DNA of 64,000 nt from Cohnella nanjingensis (GCF_014212125.1 NZ_JACJVP010000007.1:110838-174837); one strand, 5' to 3'. Shown: positions 1 through 8,363, counted from the stretch's first letter. Notes: generated from the letters alone by a model not told the origin. Translations and numbers: made by a program.

Positions 1-366
1 ATTATCGATCCGACCGTTAATAGCGGGCTCGGCTACGGCTTCGCACCTATCGGTCATACGGTTACAATCGCCGGGGTGACGGACCTCATCGTTAATGTCG
101 AAACCACGTTGACGCTTGCTTCAGGTGTGACGATCGGGCAAGTACAGGCAGACGTGAGGGCGGCGATTGACGCCTATCTGTTAGAGCTGCGGAAGGACTG
201 GGCCAATCAAGTGCAGCTTGTCGTTCGCGTGGCGCAGATTGAAGCACGAATTCTGAGGGTTCAGGGCGTGGACGACGTGACCGGCACGACATTGAACGGT
301 TCGCCTGCAAATCTGACGCTTACCGATGCGCAAATTCCGAAATTGGGGGCGGTGACGACCCATTGA
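1..366 (+). CDS. xkdT: Baseplate J-like protein (XkdT/gp47 family), 5' partial
   Basis: The frame is open from the first base of the window, so this is the C-terminal ~121 residues of a longer protein. The sequence seen (GYGFAPIGHTV, then a predicted beta-alpha segment ending in the residues around RVQGVDDVTG and a short SPANLTL strand) matches the C-terminal region of baseplate J/gp47 proteins of contractile-tailed phages and PBSX. In that family the protein forms the wedge of the baseplate that links tube and fibres. It overlaps the next tail gene by four bases, as in PBSX-type late operons. A GTG at 76 is internal, not a start. Confidence is good from family pattern and position, but most of the protein lies outside the window. 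Confidence 0.8.
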   Translation: MIDPTVNSGLGYGFAPIGHTVTIAGVTDLIVNVETTLTLASGVTIGQVQADVRAAIDAYLLELRKDWANQVQLVVRVAQIEARILRVQGVDDVTGTTLNGSPANLTLTDAQIPKLGAVTTH

Positions 367-950
367 CCAACCCGATCCTGGATTACCTTCCCTCCTTTTA
401 CCGCGACATTCGGGAGTTTATCGACCTCGCGGAAACGGAAGATGAGGAGCTGCAGCTAGCCGATGATGCCATTGGCCAGCTATTCAATGACCAGTTTGTT
501 ATGACGTCCGGCCTGGACGCAATCAAGCGGCGGGAGAGGATGCTCGGCATCCAGGCGGACCCGACGACGGAGACGCTGGACTTCCGACGCCGCCGGATCA
601 TCAACCGGTATTCGACCAAACCGCCGTTCACGATTCGCTATTTGCAGGAGCAGCTTGATCGGCTCGTCGGCCCTGGGATGACCATTGTTTCCGTTGACGT
701 TCAGAACTTCGTGCTGTACGTCACGGCTAGCATTGAGAATGCGAGCGTCTTCCGAGAAGTCCAATATACAATCCAGACGGTAAAGCCGGCCAACTTGGTC
801 TATCAGCAAAAAACGGCGATCGACAATACTATAGCGATCGAGGAGCACATCTCGCGGCAAACCATTGAATGGAATTACAAGTTAAACGGGACTTGGCAGC
901 TCGGGGAGAAACCTTTTGTAACGCTGGGTACGGAGGTGCCGATTAAATGA
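363..950 (+). CDS. xkdU: XkdU/YmfQ-like phage tail protein (DUF2313)
   Basis: 195 residues starting at a TTG that overlaps the stop of the baseplate J gene. The N-terminus (DYLPSFYRDIREF) and the RRRRIINRYSTKPPFT segment are typical of the YmfQ/XkdU family, which follows baseplate J in contractile-tail operons and is thought to be a baseplate component. Direct overlap with both neighbours indicates translational coupling within a late tail operon. No enzymatic motif is visible. The TTG start is chosen because it gives the usual family N-terminus directly at the operon junction. Confidence 0.8.
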   Translation: MTNPILDYLPSFYRDIREFIDLAETEDEELQLADDAIGQLFNDQFVMTSGLDAIKRRERMLGIQADPTTETLDFRRRRIINRYSTKPPFTIRYLQEQLDRLVGPGMTIVSVDVQNFVLYVTASIENASVFREVQYTIQTVKPANLVYQQKTAIDNTIAIEEHISRQTIEWNYKLNGTWQLGEKPFVTLGTEVPIK

Positions 951-1234
951 TCGCAACAACGTTTTTGCACGATGTGGCCGTTTATACGGAGGGCCGGGTT
1001 TCGAAAGTCGTCATCAACGGCGCCTTAGAAATTACAGATTTCGAAACGAAACAGGTTACCAACAACAACCTCGTTTTGAACTACATCGTCCCGGTATCCG
1101 ACGTCACGCTGATTACCCTGATCGAGTTGAAAGATTCGGCGGACAACCTGATTTCGTCGAATACAGTGAACGTGCCGATCACATCGGACACATTTATGCT
1201 CCAGACTTTGAAGGTGAAGGAGGCGACGTTTTAA
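947..1234 (+). CDS. Small phage tail-module protein, function unknown
   Basis: 95 residues; its ATG overlaps the previous stop (ATGA) and its own TAA overlaps the ATG of the tail-fibre gene. The sequence is rich in alternating hydrophobic/polar segments (KVVINGALEITDF, VLNYIVPVSDVTLITLIEL), suggesting a compact beta protein. Position between an XkdU-like gene and the tail fibre suggests a fibre adaptor or baseplate connector. I do not recognise a named domain, and the role is inferred from context only. Confidence 0.7.
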   Translation: MIATTFLHDVAVYTEGRVSKVVINGALEITDFETKQVTNNNLVLNYIVPVSDVTLITLIELKDSADNLISSNTVNVPITSDTFMLQTLKVKEATF

Positions 1235-3735
1235 TGGCAAGAACAGATTGGACAATTAGAGACACGGTCAAGCCCGAAGACTTGAATCAGATCGGGCGGG
1301 AGATCAACGATAACACGGCAGCCCTCAGCCCCAGCGGTCAGGTCCCTGTCTCGCTCGTTCCCGGCCAGAACATCGTGACGGCGTCGCGTCGGTCGCGGCT
1401 CAAGGGTCTGCGGATTAAGGGCCGGACGCTTGTTAACCTGCTAGGGCGGGATGGTGGATGCGAGTCCACCGCCAGCCAGACGGTCACGGGAGGGACGATC
1501 TCTACCGACACATCCGCCTACCAGTCCGGCAAAGGGAGCACTAAACTATCTTTGACCAGTACATCGGCCTCGTTTTATCCGAGTGGCACTACGAATGGGC
1601 GTGTGTACCCGGCAGCCTGGGATTGTTACTTGATGGTCGTGGAAGCGAAGCCTAGCAATAGCGCTATGAGAGTTTCCATGTCCATCAATACCTCCGGGGG
1701 CTTAGCGTATTCGAACAAGACCAATTCGATAGCAAGTACAACCTCATGGAGCATTTTATACGGTGCATTCCAGGCGCAAATCCCGCCAGATCCAGGAACA
1801 TCGTATTTGCTCCCCTACGTGGCGATCACTGGGGCATCAGGCAATACGGTCAACATTGACAACTGCCGCACGTATAAGATTACGGCCGCCGAATACGCTG
1901 CCCTGGACGGAATGACGGCTGCGCAGATCGCCGCTATGTATCCGTATGTCGACGACGTGAAGCATGTCAACGCGGTTTACGTGAACAATCCGGGGAAGAA
2001 CCTGTTGCCCCCGTTTACGGAGTGGCAGCTTCACGCGAATTCGGTTGTTACCGAACCATACAAACTGACTCTGAATTCTACTGCGGCAAATCAAACTTCC
2101 GAGATCATCATACCGGTTTCCGGCTCGACAACATATACGCCGAGCATAAGCATGACCGGAGCCATGCCGTTTTTGCAATTGCTGGAGTTGGACGCTAACG
2201 GCGGGAGCCTTGGGGCTTTTGCGGCTGTATCGGGAGTTCCGTTTACGACGAACGCCAACACGCGGTCGATAAGGGCGCGGGTGTATAGCGGGTCCGCAGG
2301 CGCGGATACATGCACGTTTTCCAATCCGATGCTTAACGTCGGATCGGCTGCGCTCTCGTTCGAACCGCAGCGCCCGTCCTACCTGTACCTGCCCGACGTT
2401 AACCTGCGGTCGAACGTAGACGGAAGCGTCGCCGATCAGCTTTACACGGACGGGCAGGGGCGGCCGCGCGCGGTGCGGCGGTTCCGGGAGATGGTAGTCG
2501 ACGGGTCATATTGGTGGGGGGCTAACGGTGTCGCACCGTTTACTGGCTATAAGCGTGTCGGTCTGGGGGCGCTGGTTAGTAACCTCAAGTCCAGGACTCA
2601 AGTGGTCTTGAAATATGACGGTAAAATCTTAGGCGACGGATTTTCCCTTAACTGGAGTGCAGGTGACCAGGCTAATCTCGATGCTAACGGAGACTTTGCT
2701 GTAACTATCACTAACGCGGACTCTGGATGGGGGCAGGACTACACACCAAGTAACGATGAGATCAAGGCGTATTTCTACGGTTGGAAAATGTACACCGTAG
2801 GAGATCCCCAGAGCGTCAATTCTGTATACAACGGCTCGGGTACAAAGGGATGGTGTAGGCGTACTGATCTAGGAGGCGGTTCGCTTGTTTTGCCGACAGA
2901 CACTTATGCCGGCTTTACTCCCTACCGCCTCATGTATCAACTCGCGCAATCCGTGGACGAGCCGATCAGCTACGAGGGCGACCTGATGCTGCACGACGGA
3001 GCGAACCAGATCGAGGTCGGGACGGGCGTCGTCGTGCGGGAGGCAGTTAAACCTACCTTCGGTTCAAACTGGGACATTAACAATAAGGCTACGGGTTCAG
3101 CGCTCAAAAACAGACTCGCGAAATTTGTCACGATTTTTCGGAATGAAAAAGTAGACAATGCGTGGGCCACCTGGACTGGGCAGGAAGTGAACGGTAACTT
3201 CGCAGCGGGGATTGGCCAATCAAAATTTGACCAGGCAGCCGCCTACTCGGTCACCTATCTCGCCCTCGACACGTACGCGCTCGGCATCGCCCCGGCGTCC
3301 ATCGATGGAGAGTACGCGCCCAACATCAAGGAGACCGTCGACACCCTGACGCGGGACATGACCGACGCCCGCGCCGCGCTGTCCGTGTTGCAAGCGACAA
3401 AGGCGCAGAAGCAGCCGCCGCAATGGATCGCGCCGACTTTGCTCAATGGGTGGGTTCTTTACGACGCCGCTGCTCGTCCGGTAGGGTACTTCAAAGACGA
3501 TAACGGAATCGTTCGCCTAAGAGGGAACATTAAGTCGGGGTCTCTAACTACAGTTGCCATAATGCTTCCCGCGGGATACAGGCCGAACACCGTTCTGGAC
3601 TTCGGCGGTTTTTCTTATAAAGCAGGTTCCATAATCTCTGAAATTGTTATTGATACTATCGGGAGAGTTATCATCCAGGGCGGCGGTACTGACCTTATAT
3701 CGCTAGATGGGGTCACTTTCCGCTCCGAACAATAA
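1234..3735 (+). CDS. Tail fibre / receptor-binding protein
   Basis: 833 residues, the largest gene of the module, directly after the baseplate genes. The N-terminus (about 1-60) is a short attachment segment. A region at about 60-230 looks like a carbohydrate-binding jelly-roll (repeated T/S-rich beta strands), followed by a long beta-rich shaft and a C-terminal ~130-residue domain with a YKAGSIISEIVIDTIGRVII beta pattern typical of trimeric fibre tips. In PBSX-like phages this slot encodes the host-recognition fibre. No hydrolase motif is visible, so receptor binding rather than depolymerase activity is the safer call. It is followed after 13 bp by the XkdW-like gene. Confidence 0.7.
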   Translation: MARTDWTIRDTVKPEDLNQIGREINDNTAALSPSGQVPVSLVPGQNIVTASRRSRLKGLRIKGRTLVNLLGRDGGCESTASQTVTGGTISTDTSAYQSGKGSTKLSLTSTSASFYPSGTTNGRVYPAAWDCYLMVVEAKPSNSAMRVSMSINTSGGLAYSNKTNSIASTTSWSILYGAFQAQIPPDPGTSYLLPYVAITGASGNTVNIDNCRTYKITAAEYAALDGMTAAQIAAMYPYVDDVKHVNAVYVNNPGKNLLPPFTEWQLHANSVVTEPYKLTLNSTAANQTSEIIIPVSGSTTYTPSISMTGAMPFLQLLELDANGGSLGAFAAVSGVPFTTNANTRSIRARVYSGSAGADTCTFSNPMLNVGSAALSFEPQRPSYLYLPDVNLRSNVDGSVADQLYTDGQGRPRAVRRFREMVVDGSYWWGANGVAPFTGYKRVGLGALVSNLKSRTQVVLKYDGKILGDGFSLNWSAGDQANLDANGDFAVTITNADSGWGQDYTPSNDEIKAYFYGWKMYTVGDPQSVNSVYNGSGTKGWCRRTDLGGGSLVLPTDTYAGFTPYRLMYQLAQSVDEPISYEGDLMLHDGANQIEVGTGVVVREAVKPTFGSNWDINNKATGSALKNRLAKFVTIFRNEKVDNAWATWTGQEVNGNFAAGIGQSKFDQAAAYSVTYLALDTYALGIAPASIDGEYAPNIKETVDTLTRDMTDARAALSVLQATKAQKQPPQWIAPTLLNGWVLYDAAARPVGYFKDDNGIVRLRGNIKSGSLTTVAIMLPAGYRPNTVLDFGGFSYKAGSIISEIVIDTIGRVIIQGGGTDLISLDGVTFRSEQ

Positions 3736-3748
3736 GGAGGGGTGACAA

Positions 3749-4150
3749 TTGAAAGAAGCCATCATTGCCGACCTGAACGGCAAGTACCAGGAACCGACAA
3801 TCGTCCCGGACGAGCAGACGGGTGTGACGCCAATCTACGCCGCGCCAGAACCGCCGGAAGAGGGCGAGGAGCCCGAGGAAAAGGAGCCGGAAGTCATCGG
3901 CTATATCGTCGCCGAGAAAGTCCCTGACGGGCTGTACCTGCCCCGATGGGACTTTATTAATTCGGAGTGGATCGAAGGGCTGACGCAGGAGGAAATCGAC
4001 GCCATCCGCAACGCACCGCAGCCGGTCACGTCGGAGCAGCGGATTGCGGAGCTGGAGACGGCGAACGGCAATTTGCGGTCCGATAACTTGACCCTCATGG
4101 AAGCGGTCGCCGAGCTTTACGAAATGATCCTTGCTGGGGGTGCCGCATGA
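3749..4150 (+). CDS. XkdW-like tail protein
   Basis: 133 residues from a TTG preceded by an AAGGAGG-type site eight bases upstream. The central acidic proline-rich linker (EPPEEGEEPEEKEP) separates an N-terminal strand from a segment WDFINSEWIEGLTQEEIDA, which resembles the XkdW/YorD family found beside phage tail fibres. The C-terminal half (residues 90-130) is a predicted coiled helix. Family members are small proteins after the fibre gene in PBSX-type operons; a fibre-assembly or fibre-cap role is an inference. Its stop overlaps the start of the next microprotein gene. Confidence 0.6.
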   Translation: MKEAIIADLNGKYQEPTIVPDEQTGVTPIYAAPEPPEEGEEPEEKEPEVIGYIVAEKVPDGLYLPRWDFINSEWIEGLTQEEIDAIRNAPQPVTSEQRIAELETANGNLRSDNLTLMEAVAELYEMILAGGAA

Positions 4151-4272
4151 ACATGATCGTCCAAGTCTATGTCCGGTTGATCCGCGAGGGTCGGCGGACG
4201 CTCGATAGCGTTCCCGAGCCCGTTCGCCCGGAAGTCGAAGCAGCATTGAACGAAGGAGCTGAACAGCAATGA
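4147..4272 (+). CDS. CD1375-like phage microprotein, copy 1
   Basis: 41-residue frame beginning at the ATG that overlaps the stop of the XkdW-like gene (ATGA). The pattern VQVYVRLIREGRRTLDSVPEPVRPEV is the same as in the next gene (VSVYVTLIIAGRRTYDQVPATIKPAV), so the two are tandem paralogues. Such ~45-residue proteins (CD1375 family) sit between the tail fibre and the lysis genes in many Firmicutes phages; their function is not known. Too short to be called by length filters, but homology to its neighbour and the tight spacing support it. Confidence 0.7.
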   Translation: MNMIVQVYVRLIREGRRTLDSVPEPVRPEVEAALNEGAEQQ

Positions 4273-4325
4273 TCCGCATGCTGCTGGGGCTCCTCTTTTT
4301 ATGCCTGAGAGGAGGTGATATATCC

Positions 4326-4475
4326 ATGGCTATCGTATCCGTTTATGTGACGCTTATCATCGCAGGACGCCGTACGTACGATCAAGTTCCCGCGACGATC
4401 AAACCGGCAGTCGCCGCGGATCTCGCTGCGTTGGGGCTCGACAACAACGGCCAGCCGATTGAAACGGCAGCATAA
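4326..4475 (+). CDS. CD1375-like phage microprotein, copy 2
   Basis: 49 residues from the ATG at 4326, chosen because a strong GAGGAGGTGAT site lies just upstream. The same frame is open from an ATG at 4269 that overlaps the previous stop, giving an N-terminal extension of 19 residues that lacks the paralogue's pattern. Paralogue of the gene at 4147 (shared Y-V-x-L-I-x-x-GRRT-x-D-x-VP pattern). It is followed by a hairpin before the holin-associated genes, suggesting it closes the tail transcription unit. Function unknown. Confidence 0.7.
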   Translation: MAIVSVYVTLIIAGRRTYDQVPATIKPAVAADLAALGLDNNGQPIETAA

Positions 4476-4478
4476 TCC

Positions 4479-4505
4479 AAGGGGCTCCGCTGCGGCGGGG
4501 CCCTT
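4479..4505 (+). terminator. Hairpin after the tail module, possible terminator
   Basis: AAGGG at 4479-4483 pairs with CCCTT at 4501-4505 and an inner CCG/CGG stem closes a small loop. The downstream tract is only moderately T-rich, so it may be a weak terminator or processing site between the tail and lysis units. Confidence 0.4.
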
Positions 4506-4552
4506 CCTGTTGTTACAGAGGGGGTCATAGGTAGAGGATGGAGGCGGCGGGA

Positions 4553-4945
4553 ATGGAGTTGGTAAGCAAGGAGCTACAGGACCGCCTCAATGCGGTGGAG
4601 GCACAGATTAAAAGCATGCAGGGGGAGTTGCTGCTGTCCGGCAAGGAGGCGCTATCATACGCCGAGCGGTTTAAACTCCTCGAAGCGACTGACCAGCGCC
4701 ACGAAGACGAGTTGCGAGCCTTGAAGGACGGCGCCCGCGGCATGCAGCGACAGTTTGAACAGGTCATGGGCAAGATCGACGCGCTGGAGAACAAGCTTTT
4801 TACCTGGATGCAGCAGCTCAACAAGGACTCATCCAAGGAGCGGCAATCAACGCAAAAAGAATGGATGCGGTTCCTACAGATCGTGCTGGGCGGCACGATA
4901 TTTATCATTGTGGCCTATGTCTTCTCAACGGCCTATAGAAACTAA
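4553..4945 (+). CDS. xhlA: XhlA-like holin-associated membrane protein
   Basis: 130 residues from the ATG at 4553, preferred over the ATG at 4538 because GGAGG lies eight bases before it. Residues ~1-95 form a long heptad-patterned coiled coil, followed by a single C-terminal membrane span (FLQIVLGGTIFIIVAYVF). That layout is the hallmark of the XhlA/hemolysin-like proteins that work with the holin in PBSX-type lysis cassettes. It is followed after 13 bases by the holin gene and then the endolysin. The assignment rests on topology and order rather than on a specific motif. Confidence 0.7.
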   Translation: MELVSKELQDRLNAVEAQIKSMQGELLLSGKEALSYAERFKLLEATDQRHEDELRALKDGARGMQRQFEQVMGKIDALENKLFTWMQQLNKDSSKERQSTQKEWMRFLQIVLGGTIFIIVAYVFSTAYRN

Positions 4946-4958
4946 GGAGATGATCAAT

Positions 4959-5312
4959 ATGTTCCAACCGTATATCACGGGGATTGTGCAAGCCCTCGTC
5001 GGCATCCTCGTATTGTTTGTGCTCGGGGGCGCGTCGTTGCTGGGTGGTAGAGTCTCCAAGTGGCTGGGAGCCCGTACGACGGCCGCTCAGCGCGAGATCC
5101 TGCACCGTTTGGCAGCAGAGGCTGCAGCGCTGGCCGAGTCGCTATACAACGAGGCAGGCGGGCCGACAAAGCTCAACGCGGCTATCACGTACGTGCTCGA
5201 TCGGGCCAAGCAACTGGGGATCGATGTCTCCCGCGAATCAATCCGGGCAGCCATCGAAAAGGCTGTCCAGGATTACAACGCGCGGGCGAAGGGAGCCAGC
5301 ACGAATGGATAA
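4959..5312 (+). CDS. LL-H family phage holin
   Basis: 117 residues; the ATG at 4959 has AAGGAG nine bases upstream, and an in-frame ATG at 4950 is too close to it. One N-terminal membrane segment (ITGIVQALVGILVLFVLGGASLL) is followed by an amphipathic helical tail in which QREILHRLAAEAAALAESLYN and the C-terminal VSRESIRAAIEKAVQ repeat are typical of the LL-H holin family. Holins make the membrane lesion that releases the endolysin encoded immediately downstream; the two genes overlap by eight bases. Confidence 0.8.
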   Translation: MFQPYITGIVQALVGILVLFVLGGASLLGGRVSKWLGARTTAAQREILHRLAAEAAALAESLYNEAGGPTKLNAAITYVLDRAKQLGIDVSRESIRAAIEKAVQDYNARAKGASTNG

Positions 5313-5925
5313 GAAGGGGTTTATCGCGCAGATTGCCCCTTTGGCCGTGGCTGAGATGCAACGCTGCGGTGTGCCGGCGTCGCTGACGATTGCGCAGGCG
5401 GCGCTCGAGTCTGCCTGGGGCATGAGCGGATTGACGCTCAAAGCCAACAACCTTTTCGGGATTAAGGGCGTCGGGCCCGCGGGGAGCGTGACGATGTCGA
5501 CGACCGAATACTCGAACGGTCAGTATGTGCAGGTGCCCGCCGCCTTTCGCGCGTACCGCAGCTGGACTGAGTCGATCTCCGATCACTCGAACCTACTGCT
5601 CAAGCCTCGGTATGTGATGGTGCTGCGGGTCGATGGACCAACAGCGGCTAAGGCAGTTGCGGCCGCCGGCTACGCGACGGATCCGAAGTATGCCGGCAAA
5701 CTGATCGAGCTCATGGACGATCATTGCCTGCACCAATACGACAAGGGGGAAGAGGAGATGGAGAAAGTAACCGTTATTGTAGACGGCGTGAAGATCAAGG
5801 ACGGTTTGTTCGACGCCAAGACCGGCACGAGCTACGTACCGAGTCGCGAATACGGGGAGGCGCTGGGCGCCCGCAGTGTAGACTGGGACGGAAAGTCGAG
5901 GACTGTGAACGTTGTTACGAAATGA
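5305..5925 (+). CDS. Endolysin: glucosaminidase with C-terminal copper-amine-oxidase-like wall domain
   Basis: 206 residues, overlapping the holin stop. Residues ~1-150 are a glucosaminidase domain of the FlgJ/LytG type (LTIAQAALESAWGMS with the catalytic Glu, then NNLFGIKG and the YRSW segment). Residues ~155-206 (VTVIVDGVKIKDGLF...VDWDGKSRTVNV) look like a copper-amine-oxidase N-terminal-like/stalk module common on Paenibacillus wall enzymes. It would cleave the glycan strand of host peptidoglycan at the end of the lytic cycle. An intrinsic terminator follows directly, marking the end of the late operon. Confidence 0.85.
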   Translation: MDKKGFIAQIAPLAVAEMQRCGVPASLTIAQAALESAWGMSGLTLKANNLFGIKGVGPAGSVTMSTTEYSNGQYVQVPAAFRAYRSWTESISDHSNLLLKPRYVMVLRVDGPTAAKAVAAAGYATDPKYAGKLIELMDDHCLHQYDKGEEEMEKVTVIVDGVKIKDGLFDAKTGTSYVPSREYGEALGARSVDWDGKSRTVNVVTK

Positions 5926-5930
5926 TATTG

Positions 5931-5967
5931 GCCTGTCCGGTAATCGCCGGGCGGGTCTTTTTTTTTT
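5931..5967 (+). terminator. Intrinsic terminator of the prophage late operon
   Basis: GCCTGTCCGG and CCGGGCGGGT form a ten-pair stem (two G-U pairs) with a five-base loop, followed by a run of ten Ts. It closes the lysis cassette and separates it from the cargo genes. Confidence 0.9.
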
Positions 5968-6097
5968 ATTTGTCGTACGATTGCCACCAATATATAAGAT
6001 TCTCCATATCGGCATAGATTAAATCCAAATATTTCTTTTAAATGTTGGTCACAAATGGTAATATATCCGTAATTACCATACAAGGCGGACGAAAAAG

Positions 6098-7036
6098 TTG
6101 CATAGAATTTATGTGCCAAGTAATTTTGACATAGGTGATGTAGCTTATTTTTTTGAAGATACGATTAATACCATTACGAGCTTGAACTTAACTGAAGTTT
6201 GTTTCGATTTCACACGACTGACATTTATTAAACCAGCTGGCGTTGTATCATTATGGAACTTGGTCGATTTAATTGGAGCTAAGTTTCCCTTTATCCAGTT
6301 GTACTATTCAATTCCTGACGGATATGTACAAAAACCCCTACTTTATCCCTCTGTAGACTATTTGGACGACAGCTTGTTTTTTGAAAAAGTGATGGGGAAG
6401 AGGCAACACGTTGCATCTAAGCCAAGATCCACGACAAACGGGCTTGAGAAGCTCCATCACGGCAAGTACAATCTCATGTATATTCAAAACACGATAAGTT
6501 GGTTAAAAGGTAATGTATCTCTAAGGAAAAAATCGTTCGGTGTTCTAGAAACCGCACTGGGCGAGGTTTTCAATAACATCAACAATCACTCCCGATCTGT
6601 TATAGGCGGATGTGCTTTTGCTCAACATTACCCCAAAAATAAGGAAATTCATCTATGTATCGCTGACACAGGAGTTGGAATCCCCCAAAAAATTAGAACG
6701 AAGTATAGTCACGACCAACTGGGGAATCCTTTACATAGAGACTGTGATGCTATTATGTTTGCCACTCGGGCCAAAGTCACGACTGAATCAACACCTGGAA
6801 ACAGAGGGATGGGATTCGATAATCTTTTAGCAATCATGGGAAATAATAAAGGGTCCATGACCATTGTGTCGGGCAAGGGGAAGTTGACATATGATTATAA
6901 TGCATCTACGATAATATCCCCAGACAAAATTATTATTGATGATGCTGCTCATTCATTGCCCGGTACGCTCATCATGTTAAAATTCAAAACCGATACATTA
7001 GATATCGAGGAGGAGGAGGATTTAGAATGGTCTTAG
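6098..7036 (+). CDS. GHKL-type ATPase with N-terminal STAS-like domain (prophage cargo)
   Basis: 312 residues from a TTG with AAGGCGG upstream. Residues ~28-60 (VCFDFTRLTFIKPAGVVSLW) follow a STAS-domain strand-turn-helix, but the usual phospho-acceptor serine position reads Lys-Pro-Ala. Residues ~135-300 are a histidine-kinase-type ATP-binding fold: N-box ALGEVFNNINNHS, G1 IADTGVGIP, G2 NRGMGFDNL. There is no His-kinase dimerisation helix. The gene is visibly AT-richer than the phage genes and follows the late terminator, so it was probably acquired as cargo. It overlaps the next gene by ten bases. Its layout recalls the SpoIIAB/SpoIIAA kinase-antagonist pairs, but no sigma-factor gene is present. 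A phage-encoded defence or lysogenic conversion role is a hypothesis. Confidence 0.75.
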   Translation: MHRIYVPSNFDIGDVAYFFEDTINTITSLNLTEVCFDFTRLTFIKPAGVVSLWNLVDLIGAKFPFIQLYYSIPDGYVQKPLLYPSVDYLDDSLFFEKVMGKRQHVASKPRSTTNGLEKLHHGKYNLMYIQNTISWLKGNVSLRKKSFGVLETALGEVFNNINNHSRSVIGGCAFAQHYPKNKEIHLCIADTGVGIPQKIRTKYSHDQLGNPLHRDCDAIMFATRAKVTTESTPGNRGMGFDNLLAIMGNNKGSMTIVSGKGKLTYDYNASTIISPDKIIIDDAAHSLPGTLIMLKFKTDTLDIEEEEDLEWS

Positions 7037-7317
7037 TCGTGAGAGATTTCGTGAACAGTTGTCACACAAATCATGATGGCGAAGTCATCTACAACCAAAT
7101 CGCTCAATCGATATTTGATGGAAGGCAGATATTTGTGTCTTTTAGAGGTGTGTCCTCAGTCACTTCATCGTTCTTGAATTCCGCTTTTATACCCCTATTG
7201 AATAAAGTTAGTTTTAGCCAAATAAAAGCGAATTTAAAGATTATCGATTCCAATAAAGCGATAAATGATTCAATCGTTAGACGATTTAAACAAGAAGTCG
7301 AAGCAGTAACAATGTAA
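7027..7317 (+). CDS. STAS-like domain protein (DUF4325 type)
   Basis: 96 residues, overlapping the ATPase gene by ten bases, so the two are translated together. The core SFRGVSSVTSSFLNSAF aligns with the strand-loop-helix of anti-anti-sigma (STAS) proteins, and here a serine pair occupies the position that is phosphorylated in SpoIIAA. This is the DUF4325 flavour, usually found next to a GHKL ATPase. The pair may act as kinase and phospho-switch partner; the output is unknown. Like its neighbour it is AT-rich and lies between two terminators, which isolates the pair as a two-gene unit. Confidence 0.7.
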   Translation: MVLVVRDFVNSCHTNHDGEVIYNQIAQSIFDGRQIFVSFRGVSSVTSSFLNSAFIPLLNKVSFSQIKANLKIIDSNKAINDSIVRRFKQEVEAVTM

Positions 7318-7329
7318 ATGAAATAAAAT

Positions 7330-7361
7330 GCCCGTCCAGCTTCGGCTAGGCGGGCTTTCTT
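7330..7361. terminator. Bidirectional terminator between STAS gene and ligase gene
   Basis: GCCCGTCCAGC and GCTAGGCGGGC pair around a TTCG loop and are followed by TTTCTTTT; on the other strand the stem is followed by CATTTTATTTC. It sits between two convergent genes (stops at 7317 and 7362) and can serve both. Confidence 0.8.
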
Positions 7362-8213
7362 TTACACCACAAAGTCAACGAATTCCGGCGTCCGAAGCAT
7401 CCCATTTCTCGTCCAATTCCGGAACCTTACCCGCGCCTTGATCCTCGGATCCAGATACACGAAGTTCTTATCCTCCGCGACTTTAATCCCCCGGGCCACG
7501 CCATAAAAGGCCTGCTTATGGATAGCTGGCACAGCGAGCTCGATGATCCCCGCCGGCCGACCGTTGAATTGCGCCAGCCACCCGAAATCTCCTTTGCGAT
7601 AACCCGAGATAACGACATCGGCATACGTATAGTTGATGACCTTGATCCAACGCTCGTCTCGTTTGCCTACATAGACGCTGTCCATCCGCTTGGCGACTAT
7701 CCCCTCGAGATCCCGGTCCACGACGACTTGAAACAGGGACTCGCCATCGCCTGGAACGCTCAGTACCGCGGAGAAATGCTCGTTGCTCCCGAGGACGCCG
7801 TTTAGGATCTCTTTGCGATTCGTCAATGGTTTGCCCCTTAGATCCTCCCCACAGTATCGAAGAATATCAAACGCAAAGAAATGAACCGGCTTTAAGTTCA
7901 TTGCCCGCTGGATTTTCTCTGCCTTTCGCAAATGGAACCTCTCCATCATTGTCTCAAAATCGATCGCACCCGTCTCAGGATCTACATAGGCCACTTCACC
8001 ATCCAACACAACGTCGGTGGTGTCCGCTATCGGCGCGTCATGCAGTTCCGGGTATTGTTTGGTTACCTCGGTTCGATGGCGTGTGTAGAGCCGTACAGAG
8101 CCATCCTGGATAGAGAGGATGAGGCGATGGCCGTCAATCTTCGGTTCGAAAAGGTAACGGGAATCACTGAAAGGAGTTTCCCGCTTGGTAAGCAACATTG
8201 GGGAGAGGAACAT
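7362..8213 (-). CDS. ATP-dependent DNA ligase (LigD/YoqV type)
   Basis: 283 residues. Nucleotidyltransferase motifs are visible in order: motif I EPKIDGHR with the AMP-accepting Lys25, motif III around HFFAFDILRY, motif IV DLEGIVAKR, motif V ERWIKVINY. A short C-terminal OB-fold (about 190-283) follows. It lacks the polymerase and phosphoesterase domains of full LigD, so it resembles the stand-alone ligases carried by SPbeta-like phages and Paenibacillus prophages. Reaction: sealing of DNA nicks with ATP. The start is supported by GGAGGTG seven bases upstream. Convergent with the STAS gene and probably part of the prophage accessory region. Confidence 0.85.
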   Translation of the reverse strand: MFLSPMLLTKRETPFSDSRYLFEPKIDGHRLILSIQDGSVRLYTRHRTEVTKQYPELHDAPIADTTDVVLDGEVAYVDPETGAIDFETMMERFHLRKAEKIQRAMNLKPVHFFAFDILRYCGEDLRGKPLTNRKEILNGVLGSNEHFSAVLSVPGDGESLFQVVVDRDLEGIVAKRMDSVYVGKRDERWIKVINYTYADVVISGYRKGDFGWLAQFNGRPAGIIELAVPAIHKQAFYGVARGIKVAEDKNFVYLDPRIKARVRFRNWTRNGMLRTPEFVDFVV

Positions 8214-8363
8214 GGATACACCTCCGGTACATCATGTCTGATATACCGATTGTATCATTTGGGGGTGGAAGGGTTGAGCCGGTAAGTTATGGGCGAATAT
8301 TTTGTATAGCTGCAGACATACCATAGAAGTTCAATCCGACTTGTATCCTGTAAAATCCTAGCA

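Noticed and set aside
4755..5312. Longer holin frame starting at 4755
   Set aside because: Its first part is a shadow of the XhlA-like gene; the holin has its own AAGGAG site before 4959.
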